Source: Leptodontidium sp. MPI-SDFR-AT-0119 (Eukaryota; Ascomycota; Leotiomycetes; Helotiales; Leptodontidiaceae). Taken from it: a DNA stretch of 64,000 nucleotides. The stretch spans positions 3,100,001 to 3,164,000 of the forward strand of contig JAHLEZ010000002.1 of NCBI GenBank assembly GCA_020726505.1, in the 5' to 3' direction. Both the position numbers and the translations under genes were made by a program. Positions 50,424-60,691 of the stretch are shown here, one piece after another. Position 1 is the stretch's first letter. Each line of letters opens with the position of its first letter. A model generated the notes under the pieces. The model worked only from the letters and a program-made list of their open reading frames with translations, searched no databases and was not told where the DNA came from.

Positions 50424-53213
50424 ATGCATGCTGTAGCTCTGCACGTTATTCGGACGGCTCACAGACCAATATCGAGACGCGCCTGTCGAATTGTCGCCGG
50501 TTGCAGACGTCCTCTTGCGCATCGAAATTTCCACGCCTCACCAATCTCCTTCCAGACACCAGAAGATCCAGCAGTTCCCGGTGCAGCAGAGGGAGGGAAA
50601 GCAGGTCGATCGCCGAAGAACGTCGAGCCTGAAGCGGAGGAGGCCAAGGAGAATGGCGGAGCGGAAACAAAGCCAGAGATTATAAATCTCGTAGCATCAA
50701 CGAAGGTGAAGAATGGCAGGACAACTTCTGGACGGCAAAGACGCTTACTTCGCCAGAAACAAACAGAGGGTCTGCCACCCGTTGTACTGCCAGATTGGTT
50801 CTGGAAGAATAATGTCAAGCTGGTTGGAGATACAAAGAAGCTGAGCGGCTCTCTTGCGGTCTATGGGGCTCTCACTGGTGAAGAGCAGGAGGGGGATGAT
50901 GGAGCGAAATTGAACGCCGAAATAGCCCGTCAATATGTCGACATCTCGGAATGTGGGCTCGAATCTATGGAATCTGCGAAATACTCGATACACGTGGATG
51001 TCTATAGGGAGATTCTTGCGACGTTACGAGCTGGTTTATCTTTACGCCCACCAAAGGACGCCGGAAATCTGCCAGTACCACGGCCTGTTACTCTATTACA
51101 ATGCCCTAAGGACGGTGGAAGCTTTTATCTGGACTCGATCGTTGAAACTATAGCATCGAAGCTGGACGCAGACCTTGTTCGTTTGGATGCACAAGATCTT
51201 GCACAGATAGCTGGTCCATATGTCGACGGAAACTTAGCATGGCACTGGTCGAACACGGCAATACTGTCATACCAAGCACATAGGGTAGCAGGGAAATTAG
51301 AAGAGTATGAAAAGGAACTGGAAGAGGAGAACGATGATGTTGATGGAGCCGAAGAAGACGAAGAGGTTTCGCCAACACCCAAGCCAGGAAGAGCGAGTCT
51401 CGCAGATCTACTAAAAGGAACTATGAGCGCTCGCTTTGGGTCAATGCCATCGCGGGGTTCGCGCAACAACTCTGGTTTTGGATCCGGTAGCAGTATCATC
51501 GGTGGCAATAAGTTCGAGTTTATCACCGCACAGTTGGGGATGCCACCACCACCACCGCCACCTCCGAAACCCCAATCGCCAGATCAATGGAATGACTTGA
51601 AGATGAGCAACTTACTCGATACGTTGATCGATGCGCCCAACGCTAGACCATCAGAGGCAGATGCATCATCTCTTGGAAACGCAGCTAGACCACTTATTGT
51701 TCAAGTCAGAGATTACAAGGAACTGCTTGGGGTAACGGAAGGCGCAGACTTGCTGTACAAGTTGAGGACTGCTATCAACAAGAAATGGCAAGAAGGGAGA
51801 GACATTATTTTGGTGGGAACCACATCATCCGAAGAGGGAGAACCAGCTCTGTCCCGGCCTGATATTCAGCACCTCCAATCTGATATAGTTGATGGCGAAA
51901 AACGAACAATTTTCGTCCCTCCAAACCGTAGGGAGCATCAAGATATTGCCTTTGAGACGGATGAGAAGATAAGGATTCGAACCATTAATATTCGGAATAT
52001 AGAGGAAATGATCTTGAAGTTGGCTGACGGCTCTGACCATATGACGCCTGATCTTGACATCGAGAAGGATCTTGATAGCGCTACCGTCTTCTCTGCTGGG
52101 TTGGAGGACGCTGTCTGGACATATGCCCGTGTTCACCGGACTGCCATGACAATCCTTGGACTCGAGGAGTCCGTTAGCAGCATTGATGGAGCTGTCTTCA
52201 GCAAAGCTTTGAAGGTTCTCTCCGCAAGTGATCAGGCCAAATTTGCTTGGGGAGCCGCCGAGTTGAAGTCAGAAGACGAGGAAGTGGAAATGATGCTCAG
52301 TGAAACCGAGGTAGCTATGGTGGAGAAGAAGAAGTCCAAGGACAGACTGAAGGAGATCAGAAAGAAGTGCAATCAACAAGAGGCAAAACTGCTGAACGGA
52401 GTTGTGCTTGCCTCTGATATTCGCACGACCTTTGCAGACATCCGAGCCCCCAAGGAGACTGTAGAGGCACTCAAGACGCTTACTAGTCTGTCGCTGATTC
52501 GACCCGAAGCATTCTCGTATGGAGTTCTCGCTACAGACAAAATCCCTGGGCTTCTTCTCTACGGACCTCCTGGAACTGGAAAAACACTCCTAGCAAAAGC
52601 TGTAGCCAAGGAGAGTGGAGCAACTGTCCTGGAAGTAACGGCCGCCGATTTGAATGACATGTTCGTTGGTCAAGGAGAGAAGAATGTCCGCGCTGTCTTC
52701 ACTCTTGCCAAGAAGCTCTCCCCCTGCGTCGTCTTCATTGACGAAGCAGATGCCATCTTCTCTGCTCGTGGTGAACATAACCGAAATGCTCACCGCGAAA
52801 TGATCAATCAGTTCCTCCGAGAATGGGATGGCATGAACGACTTTTCTGCCTTCATCATGGTTGCTACAAACCGACCATTTGATCTCGACGAGGCTGTTCT
52901 CCGCCGTCTCCCTCGACGTCTACTTGTTGATCTTCCAGTCGAGAAAGACCGCGAAGCAATCCTCAAGATCCACCTAAAAGACGAGATTCTAGATGACTCT
53001 GTCTCGCTCTCCACACTCGCGAAAGACACACCCTTCTACTCTGGCTCAGATCTGAAGAACCTCTCAGTAGCTGCGGCTCTGGCCTGTATCCGGGAAGAGA
53101 ATGCCATCGCAGCACAGCATTCTGGCGAGGAAGCATATGTATTCCCTGAGAAGCGTATCCTCACCAAAGCACATTTCGACAAGGCTATGGAGGAGATCAG
53201 TTGCATCGATTAG
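50424..53213 (+). CDS. Mitochondrial AAA ATPase, C terminus frameshifted
   Basis: Single-exon gene, 929 aa as read. The Arg-rich N terminus (MHAVALHVIRTAHRPISRRA, later HRNFHASPIS) is a likely mitochondrial presequence. A long middle region carries an acidic coiled coil (EEYEKELEEENDDVDGAEED) and a Pro run (MPPPPPPPPKP). The AAA module is C-terminal: Walker A LLLYGPPGTGKTLLAKAV near 714, Walker B CVVFIDEADAIF near 770, then ATNRPFDLDEAVLRRLPRR. This module is of the Msp1/spastin-like meiotic clade, which extracts or remodels proteins; the substrate is unknown. The frame ends EEISCID at 53213. The next frame continues with ASISEDMSTLTAIRKFDEKY and GMGFGG to 53370, which looks like the true C terminus. 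A single extra T near 53201 explains it, either a mutation or a sequence error. Confidence 0.88.
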   Translation: MHAVALHVIRTAHRPISRRACRIVAGCRRPLAHRNFHASPISFQTPEDPAVPGAAEGGKAGRSPKNVEPEAEEAKENGGAETKPEIINLVASTKVKNGRTTSGRQRRLLRQKQTEGLPPVVLPDWFWKNNVKLVGDTKKLSGSLAVYGALTGEEQEGDDGAKLNAEIARQYVDISECGLESMESAKYSIHVDVYREILATLRAGLSLRPPKDAGNLPVPRPVTLLQCPKDGGSFYLDSIVETIASKLDADLVRLDAQDLAQIAGPYVDGNLAWHWSNTAILSYQAHRVAGKLEEYEKELEEENDDVDGAEEDEEVSPTPKPGRASLADLLKGTMSARFGSMPSRGSRNNSGFGSGSSIIGGNKFEFITAQLGMPPPPPPPPKPQSPDQWNDLKMSNLLDTLIDAPNARPSEADASSLGNAARPLIVQVRDYKELLGVTEGADLLYKLRTAINKKWQEGRDIILVGTTSSEEGEPALSRPDIQHLQSDIVDGEKRTIFVPPNRREHQDIAFETDEKIRIRTINIRNIEEMILKLADGSDHMTPDLDIEKDLDSATVFSAGLEDAVWTYARVHRTAMTILGLEESVSSIDGAVFSKALKVLSASDQAKFAWGAAELKSEDEEVEMMLSETEVAMVEKKKSKDRLKEIRKKCNQQEAKLLNGVVLASDIRTTFADIRAPKETVEALKTLTSLSLIRPEAFSYGVLATDKIPGLLLYGPPGTGKTLLAKAVAKESGATVLEVTAADLNDMFVGQGEKNVRAVFTLAKKLSPCVVFIDEADAIFSARGEHNRNAHREMINQFLREWDGMNDFSAFIMVATNRPFDLDEAVLRRLPRRLLVDLPVEKDREAILKIHLKDEILDDSVSLSTLAKDTPFYSGSDLKNLSVAAALACIREENAIAAQHSGEEAYVFPEKRILTKAHFDKAMEEISCID

Positions 53214-53370
53214 TGAAGATATGAGTACGTTGACGGCGATCCGGAAGTTCGATGAGAAATATGGTGATCGCAAAGGGAGAAAGAAGAAGGGTCCTGGCAT
53301 GGGCTTTGGTGGGACAACATTACTTGAGAAGGATTCCGAGGCAGCCAGGGTTAGGAAGATGGAGGTATAG
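53195..53370 (+). other. Out-of-frame C-terminal tail of the AAA ATPase
   Basis: Plus-strand frame shifted by one relative to the AAA ATPase. It reads SISEDMSTLTAIRKFDEKYG and ends RVRKMEV before a stop at 53370. The Lys/Arg/Gly-rich composition and the GMGFGG motif are those of the end of related AAA proteins, and it begins exactly where the upstream frame loses similarity. Confidence 0.7.
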
Positions 53371-54504
53371 AAGCATTTTTGGGCGTACGGAAGGGCATTC
53401 AGCTGGCGTATTCTAGCTGGCTGTATTCTTGTATATCATTGTAATAATAGATAGAGCACAGAGACGGCTGCATGCCTAAACATGATGCGTCCTGAAATCT
53501 ATTCCGGTGGGGTCTACTTCGTCTCGCTGAATTCCAGTGCACAGTAGTGACCTGAACGGTCGTTATTGACAATGGCAAGGAAACACGATCAGAGGAGTAA
53601 ACGACGGCCAAATTCGAGTAGCTAAGACGTCTGGCTGCTTCCAGGCTCGGACGGGAGATAGACGAACTCCAGGTTTGATTCCAGATCCTGCAAGTAGATT
53701 TGCTCCATCAAAATGTACTCCTATCGGAATGGTCAGCAGGAACAAGTGATGGATGGATCAATTACGGGTAAAACTATTCCGATTAACCTGCAATGAACAA
53801 GTTACCAAGATGAGTAAGGTTTTTACGCCTTTCAGCTGCATCGTGCTATTATCGATTAGGTACTTACCCGTCAAAGGTTCAAAGGTCACGAACTTAGTTC
53901 GAAAGGATTCTGTAAGTGACCGCTTTTAATAGATAGAGGAAGGGAAGCAAGAAAGCCCAAAGTATGTTAGTTGACTTACAACATAAGAAGTCTGTGCCGC
54001 ATATTAAATCTTAATAACCGCCCAACAACAGGCCAAGCCGCTCTAGAATTCGTACTGGCCCCAGTAACTTGGGCCGTTCGGTGAAGACTTGAAATATACG
54101 AAATATTTCCTCCTAACAGTAAGTTCGCCAGTGGGAATTACTCTTGTCGATTCCTTGTACTTTCTGGTCTTCCGGAAGGTCGGATGTGTCTTCAAGGGAT
54201 GTCCCCATGCTCATGGAACTTGCAAGCATCCTACCAGGGTCCTCTTGTTTTCTCGTCCCATAAACCAAATTGTCAAGCAATCTAAAGAGGGCAGTCAAGT
54301 TACCAGCAATAACAGATATATGCTGCAATGAGAAATGGGCTATTCAATTCGGCCATTGCAGCTCGACTTCATCGTAGGGATTGGTATCCATCAAAGATTC
54401 GGTCATGAGTAAATTTTGTTACATGATTGTTGTCCATTCGATCGAAAACCCGCAAGTAGAATGCCTGCCATGCCGTGTGACCTGCAATTGATGTTGACAA
54501 AGGG
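53371..54504. other. Intergenic between convergent genes
   Basis: About 1.1 kb with no recognisable gene on either strand. 3' UTRs of the AAA ATPase and the GatC-like gene are expected. Confidence 0.5.
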
Positions 54505-55182
54505 CTATGTCGTCAACGGCGTAGCTGACTCGGGCCGTGTCCCTTCTGGTGAGGTATTTCCAGCTCCTTCATTCAAGGCTCCCGGATTATCTCCCTTCCC
54601 ACTCCTCACAATGAAAAACCTCCCTCCTGGAGTCTCGACCTTCTCCCCTGCAGTCTTGAGCACATCCCAATCCTCTACGCCTGTCCCATCAACCATTTCA
54701 TCCCTCCGTCTTCTTGGCCGTCTATTCCTCCCTTTGATATCCTCCTTTGCTAGCGCCTCCTTCAATGTTTCTAATCCAATCGTAATATCCTTGATCCCCT
54801 CTTCCGTCTCGTCCCTAATACTCTGCAGCGGCTCTACGCCTTCTGTATCAACATTCTGGATGTCCCGTACAAAGTGTAGTTGGGAATGTAGTGTTGCTAG
54901 CATGGAAGCTTCTTCTTCGGGGGATTTTGGGAGAGGAAGCGCGGAGAGCCGGAGGAGATGATGGAGTTTCTGGGGAGTGATTTCCGAGGATAGAGGTGTT
55001 GATTCGGAGGGAATGAGGGATCGAACGGACCAGGTTGGTTTGGAGAGGAGTGCCGCGATGTCGAGAGGTGCTTTGGGGTGTGTCTCTGAACTGTATTTTC
55101 GAGTGGAGAGAATTTGGCGTTTCTGGGCCCTAAGGCCTTGTCGTAAGGATACTCGACAACTTTTGCATATAAAGTTTGACAT
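54505..55182 (-). CDS. GatC-like subunit of mitochondrial Glu-tRNA(Gln) amidotransferase
   Basis: Single exon, 225 aa. The N terminus (MSNFICKSCRVSLRQGLRAQ, then LSTRKYSSETHP) looks like a mitochondrial presequence. The GatC core is clear: LHHLLRLSALPLPKSPEEEA and LHFVRDIQNVDTEGVEPLQS, where the VDT-GVEPL block is the family hallmark. A charged C-terminal extension with RNRRPRRRRDE follows, longer than bacterial GatC (about 95 aa). GatC holds GatA and GatB together in the complex that converts Glu-tRNA(Gln) to Gln-tRNA(Gln) in organelles. The extension after the core also has GGRFFIVRSGKGDN. The assignment rests on the core block only. Confidence 0.85.
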   Translation of the reverse strand: MSNFICKSCRVSLRQGLRAQKRQILSTRKYSSETHPKAPLDIAALLSKPTWSVRSLIPSESTPLSSEITPQKLHHLLRLSALPLPKSPEEEASMLATLHSQLHFVRDIQNVDTEGVEPLQSIRDETEEGIKDITIGLETLKEALAKEDIKGRNRRPRRRRDEMVDGTGVEDWDVLKTAGEKVETPGGRFFIVRSGKGDNPGALNEGAGNTSPEGTRPESATPLTT

Positions 55183-55575
55183 CTTGAATGTACTTAGTGA
55201 CTGTGATTCGTGTTAGCAGGATACACAATAGAGAGTGGATGGACTAAGGGACCTTTGGGATCTGTCCAGTACTAATGAGGAGATTCGTAGCCTTCGGGGA
55301 CAAGACTCGGAATTTATCAAAGCGGATCGACCAAGCAGGTTGGCTGAAGTATAGATAGAAGCTTCATTGTTGTGTGAAGCTCGAAATACTGTATAACAAG
55401 GCTGAAGCCTTGGCGGCTTCATCCTTGAGAATGACGCTAGTTGATTGTGAAGGCGAGGCGACTCGACTCGTCAGAGCTCAACGCCAACTCCTGCCACACA
55501 TCAGTCTCGAAACACCAACCATAACTCCTCGAACAAGCCTCTCGACTATTCGAAATACTAATACAAACCACAATC
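55183..55575. other. Divergent promoter region of GatC-like and alpha-SNAP genes
   Basis: 393 bases separating two divergent starts. No conserved site recognised. Confidence 0.5.
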
Positions 55576-56726
55576 ATGGCGCAAGATCCTAGAGCTCTTC
55601 TGCAAAAGGTCCGCCTCCTCAATGCTACCCCCGCCATTCCTATCTCGATAAGCTCTGACAACTTGCAGGCAGACAAAGCAGCTTCTGGTGCTGGAGGAGG
55701 ATTCAGTTTATTTGGAGGTAGACAGGAGAAGTGGGAGAATGCCGCAGATCTGTACACACAAGCCGCGAATGCATTTCGCATGCAGAAACTCAGTACGTCC
55801 TCCAGGCTTTGATACTACAACGAGCCATTAGGCCATCGAAGTGCTGATCCAAGGCGGCATTCCCCTGATCGCAGCTCAACTCTACGGCGAGGACAATAAC
55901 TTGGATTCAATCAGTCAAGGGATATCATATCTAACATACATGCGCCATCTACAGATAAAGAAGCTGGCCAAGCCTTCGAGAAAGCAGCCTCTATCCAAAC
56001 GAACAACCTCAAGGAACCAGACGATGCAGCAAACACCCTCACAGAAGCCTTCAAAGTATACAGAAAGACAGACCCCTTAGACGCCGCGCGATGCCTGGAC
56101 GTTGCGATCAACCACTACACGATGAAGGGTAACTTCCGACGCGCAGCAACACACAAGCAGAATCTGGCCGAGGTGTACGAGACAGAGATTGGAGATCAAA
56201 AGAAGGCTATTGAGAGCTATGAGTTGGCTGCTAGCTGGTTTGAGAATGACAATGCGGAGGCGTACGTTCAACCCTAGGGAGACAGATGATAAGTACTGAC
56301 GGTGGATACAGCCTGGCGAACAAGCTCTACCTCAAAGTCGCGGACCTCGCAGCCCTGGAGAGTGATTACTACAAGGCCATCGAACAATACGAGAAAGTCG
56401 CCGCTTCGTCGGTATCCAACAACCTCATGAAATGGTCCGTGAAAGACTACTTCCTCAAAGCTGGGCTCTGCCACCTCGCATCCGGCGACCAAGTAGCTAC
56501 CAAGCGAGCCCTTGAGAAGTACGCCGATATGGATCCTACATTCCCCAGTCAGCGGGAGAGTCAGCTGTTGGTGGATCTGTATGAGGCAGTGGAGGCTGGT
56601 GATCAGGAAGCCTTCGCCGATAAGCTATTCCAGTATGATCAGATGAGCAAGCTGGATAAGTGGAAGACTGTTATTCTGTTGAGGATCAAGAATGCGATTG
56701 AGGAGAAGGGTGAGGACTTCTCGTGA
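55576..56726 (+). CDS. sec17: Alpha-SNAP (Sec17)
   Basis: Three exons: 55576-55792, 55955-56261, 56312-56726 (312 aa). The first intron is 162 nt, long for this genome. Alpha-SNAP landmarks are all present: GGGFSLFGGRQEKWENAADL near the N terminus (the membrane-contact loop), then FEKAASIQTNNLKEPDDAAN, AARCLDVAINHYTMKGNFRR and YETEIGDQKKAIESYELAAS. The C-terminal ILLRIKNAIEEKGEDFS follows; conserved leucines near the C terminus stimulate NSF. The protein is a stack of TPR-like helices. It binds SNARE complexes and recruits the NSF/Sec18 ATPase to take them apart after vesicle fusion. It is a cytosolic, peripheral membrane protein. Confidence 0.96.
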
Positions 56727-56989
56727 TTGAGTGTTGCGTAGAGGGACAGTTGGCGTTGTTTGCTTTTGGGTTAGCTATGGGTGGGTTGATTTTAGCTTGA
56801 GATCTCCATGCAGTGCATATTGACTGAATAGCAAGATTTTCGTCCAAACACATCGCCGAATACTGAATTTCAACTTCTAGAAAGTTCACAAAGCGCCTCG
56901 TAAAACAAATGCAGAAATCATCGTCTATTTTGCTTTGCGTGCATATCGTTACAATATCCTCATTCCTCGTATATTCGTAATCAAACAAA

Positions 56990-59087
56990 TCATCTAAATT
57001 TCATCATCCCACTAGCCTTCTGCATAAATGTCTGCTCCTCTTTCGATTCAGGTTTCCTCTGCCCAGACTTCTTCTCAACTTCCTTCTCCAACCTCTTAGC
57101 CTCCTCATCAGGATCCACATTCTCTCCCCCCTTCTTCTCCTCATCCTTCTTCTCTTGCTCCTCCAACAACGCCAAAGTCTCCTCCTCTCTAGCAACCTCT
57201 TCTGTATCAATATCCTCAAAACCGATCTTCTCAAGTATAGATCCAACGAGATACTGATACCTCAGATGCCCACTCACCATCTCCGAGACATTGACATTCT
57301 CGATACCTTTCACGTCTTGGGCTTCTTGTAGACCAGCGACGCCGTATTGGATACTACTTGTGCGGTAGAGGAACGCGAGGATGTAGTCGTTCTCTGAATA
57401 GACGTTAACAAGACGGCCGGAAACTACACTGCGCATTGAGCGCCAGACAGCCGCGTCTGAAGGTGCAGGAGTGCCAATAAGGACAGCTGATTCAACCAGG
57501 CCAAAGGCTCGTCGTTCAGCCAGACTCATCAGGCACGAATATATCAGACGAGCGCCCAAACTATACCCGATAAGCGTCACTGGGCGTTCACCCTGCGCCT
57601 TATTGATCAACGCATCAGCGAGTACCAAACCAGCTTTATCTGCGCGGTTCTTGGCAACGGAGAAGGGGTTGTCGACGATTTTGGAGATCTTGAGAAGGCC
57701 GATCGGCCAGAGTGCCGTCATGAGACTTGCGAAGATGGTGCGAGAGATGATCTCCTTCTTAGCGACTGTCCAAGCCGCAGTCTTGACGATGGATTCTAAG
57801 GAGCTGCCGAGTTTTGATAGAGCCTCGAGTTCCCATCGGAGGGCGAACACTTCGCTTTGTCGTCCTAGTGCTCTCCAGGGAATGACGATGTCTTCGCGCT
57901 GGGTCAACCATCCGCTTACGCCGATGGTGACGCGGAGACGGCGGTCTTCTGGCTTGGGATCATGGTGTTTTGACCCTTTGAGAGGTAGGAATGCGAAATC
58001 TTCTACTTCTTTTGCGTACGCGTCCATCATCTTACCTGTCATACGACCACCGTATGCACCAAATAAACTGCCTACAATAACTCCGCTTTCGGCCAGCGCT
58101 CCAAGTAGACTAGCTGCTGTTGTGGCTCCTAGACCTAAGCCACCGAATATCGTGCCTAGGGCACCTGCGACTAGAGGCGCGGCAAGACCGCCTGTGATAC
58201 CAATGACTGCTGCTCCGGCCACGCCAGCAAGCCCAACTTTCCATCTTCTAGATGTTTTGTTCTCATCACTTCGTTTTTGGGTCTCTTCGCTACCTGACAT
58301 GTGTTTTGCTGCCTCGAGGAGGCCTTGTGCTACTTTGACTTCGTGCTCGGCTAGGATGTGGAGGGGTAGATGGAGAGATGATGAGATATGAAGGAGGAGG
58401 ATTCGGGAGGGGGCGACGTAGTGTTCGAGCGAGAGGAGGAGTAAAAGCATTGCATTGAGGAGAAGGATTCGCTTGTCTCTTGGTAAAGAGTATAAGGATG
58501 TCGAGGTAGGGGGATATAATTCCACTAATGCAGCATCTGCCTCTTCGATATTCGTGTTTGACCCTGAAATGAATCAGCGATTATGCCACGACAAGTTGGA
58601 AGTACTCACGAATAACCTTGGGCTCAGACGGAGGTTCATTCTTCGTTGCCTCAACAGAAGCCTTATCTTTCTGCTCCTCCACAACCTCCTTTGAATTATT
58701 GACCGCTGTCCCAGTCCTCGAGATAACAGACTCCCTCCAATTGTCGAAGAACTTTAGAGACTCTTCCTTCAAATCCAACATCTTGGGGGCAGACAATTCT
58801 TTCTCCCTCTGCTCTCGCAATTTCCTTGCATTGATCTCTTCCTCGGTTTCTTTCTCCGCCTTCGTGTCTTCGATATTGGGGTTCTTATCGGTGAGGTTTA
58901 ATGCTTGCAGAGGCGGCGTTGCACTTGTTATTGACGCGTCGAATGTATCGGTGATTTGTTTTCGCATGAGCTCTGTGATATTGGCCAGGAGTAAGGTCAA
59001 TTTGACTCTTTCTTCTGTTGAGAGGATTGAACTGAGATCTTCTCCATGACTTTGAGATGGTTCTGCTTTTATGTTAGGAGGAAACAT
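56990..59087 (-). CDS. DUF726 alpha/beta-hydrolase-fold protein (TMCO4/Mil1-like)
   Basis: Two exons, 59087-58610 and 58563-56990 (683 aa). The N-terminal third is charged and helical (EINARKLREQREKELSAPKM). Gly/Ala-rich hydrophobic segments lie at about residues 272-335 (VGLAGVAGAAVIGITGGLAA, GTIFGGLGLGATTAASLLGA) and may enter membranes. The hydrolase-like core holds a GYSLG nucleophile elbow at about 492-496, preceded by PVTLI, in the G-x-S-x-G form. The tail is rich in Lys and Glu. DUF726 proteins include yeast Mil1 (YFL034W) and animal TMCO4; the enzymatic activity is not proven. A Ser nucleophile is present, so an active esterase or lipase is possible. No signal peptide. Confidence 0.9.
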
Positions 59088-60037
59088 TTTGTTTGGTTGT
59101 TGAGTGTTGTTTTGGAAGTATAAATTGAACAGTTGTTGAGATATGGAGGGGCAATAAAGCTATGACGACAGTTTCAAACCCCAGCTCTAAGACCGCTCTC
59201 TGGTTCGTGCTCGAAATCGGACTTGTCAATCACGTGAGACCGTGTTTTCTTTGATGAGCTTGCTCGAGTAGCTAGGGAGATGGGCATGGGAGGAGGAAAC
59301 ATGCGGTTGCATACTGGCTAAAGTATTGTAATGTAGTATGCTACGAATCGATACGTGGAAGAAGCATACCTTGCAACTTGGGGGACTTGTGATGTGCAAA
59401 ACTTCAAGTACCCAAGGTAGGCACAGAACTGACCAACTGAGCCTTGAACCTGATACTGGCCAAAGTTGTTTGAAATGGTCACAGTGCTCCTTCTGATACT
59501 TGTAAAGACCATCGGCCCAATAGCTTAGCTCCTATGCATGAAATGTGATTGCTCTGGCTAAAATCAACAAGTATGGAACAGTCTAACTTTAGGACTTCAA
59601 AGCGCAGTGACTGGAAAGATTGCACAACAGAACCAAAATCAGCGAAGCCAAACATATATAGAACTCTCCGTACCCAAGTATGGTTTGGGAATCCGAAGAA
59701 GAAAATAATAACAAGATACACTCAATGTTGAAGAAGATGAGGTAGATTTGGAGTAAACGACTTGCGTACAAGGTCTATTACTTGAACTGGATGGCAACCC
59801 AGAACCTTATGGGTGTATAGTACCCTACTCAACATGTGGGTATCAATGCCGCACTGTGCTTCTGAAGTTCCAACACTTGGCCTCTGGCAATCGTTCCAGG
59901 ATGGCTTCCTCTCATCTCGTAGCTCTGGCAGCAAAGCATGATCGACGAGCACTGTGCATGGGGAGTATCTGTATTCCAGCAGCCCTATGGGTCCCTGGCT
60001 TTGAGCACCTGGGTATCGCGGCAGGCCTCCTCGAGCA
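59088..60037. other. Intergenic, no gene seen
   Basis: About 0.95 kb. It carries a TCACGTGA site at 59230-59237 upstream of the DUF726 gene. The remainder shows only chance ORFs. Confidence 0.5.
59230..59237. promoter_or_regulatory. TCACGTGA palindrome
   Basis: Perfect palindrome about 145 bases upstream of the DUF726 start codon (minus-strand gene). Candidate bHLH site. Confidence 0.35.
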
Positions 60038-60494
60038 TCACGGCTTGTCTTTCGGTGTCTCCTGGCCATTCTTCGCAGGCTCTATCGCTGGTGGCTTGTC
60101 TACCTCCTTCGTCCAAAGACTCATAGTTGGCCACCAAGAGCTAGGCCTCTTCATAGGCTTCAACGCAGATTCAGTTGCAATTGTTCGACTCGCTGCGGCT
60201 TCTGCATTTCGTAATGATTCGGTATCATGGGCGCCATTCTCAGATAGTTTGGCAACCTCTACAGCTTTCCTATTCGCATAATTAGTAAATGAACTCTCAT
60301 CCTTATGGAATAGGCTATACTTTGCCTGCTCTTCTTTCTCTTGCTGTAGGTCCTTGAAGGCTGGTCCAAATACCCATATTCCTGGCCAAATAAGGACTCC
60401 GCTGTACTGAAAGGGATATAGGATAGAACGTACCATTACCAACACCAATTGCAGTAGCCAAGAAGGCCGGGAAGATCCCGCGGATTTTGCTCAT
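60038..60494 (-). CDS. Small membrane-type protein of unknown function
   Basis: Two exons, 60494-60434 and 60381-60038 (134 aa). The intron is 52 nt. The product begins MSKIRGIFPAFLATAIGVGN and continues into GIWVFGPAFKDLQQEKEEQA. The first 25 residues are hydrophobic and could be a membrane anchor or mitochondrial signal. The rest is charged and ends in a Lys/Pro-rich tail. Short fungal proteins with an IGVGNG-then-FGPAF pattern are seen as uncharacterised, possibly mitochondrial. I cannot name it. It is divergent from the Mus7 gene with 197 bases between the starts. Confidence 0.65.
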
Positions 60495-60691
60495 CTTTTG
60501 CGCTATTTCAATGGATTTTGATGTTGTTTTCCGAGTTCAGCACTTCGATGCCCACTTGCTGACAAATCGTCGCGTACTCTATCGTTCACAAACGCGTCCA
60601 AAAGTACCAAAAATTACTGCAACCCTCTTGACCTCAACAACGGCCAGATCAAACGCGATACGGCATGTTTTGATTATGCCATACGAATTCC

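Noticed and set aside
54416..54961. 181-codon plus-strand ORF
   Set aside because: Antisense of the GatC-like gene and Ser/Pro-rich as expected for an anti-frame.
57471..58391. 306-codon plus-strand ORF
   Set aside because: Antisense to the DUF726 gene, whose GYSLG core and hydrophobic segments define the coding strand.
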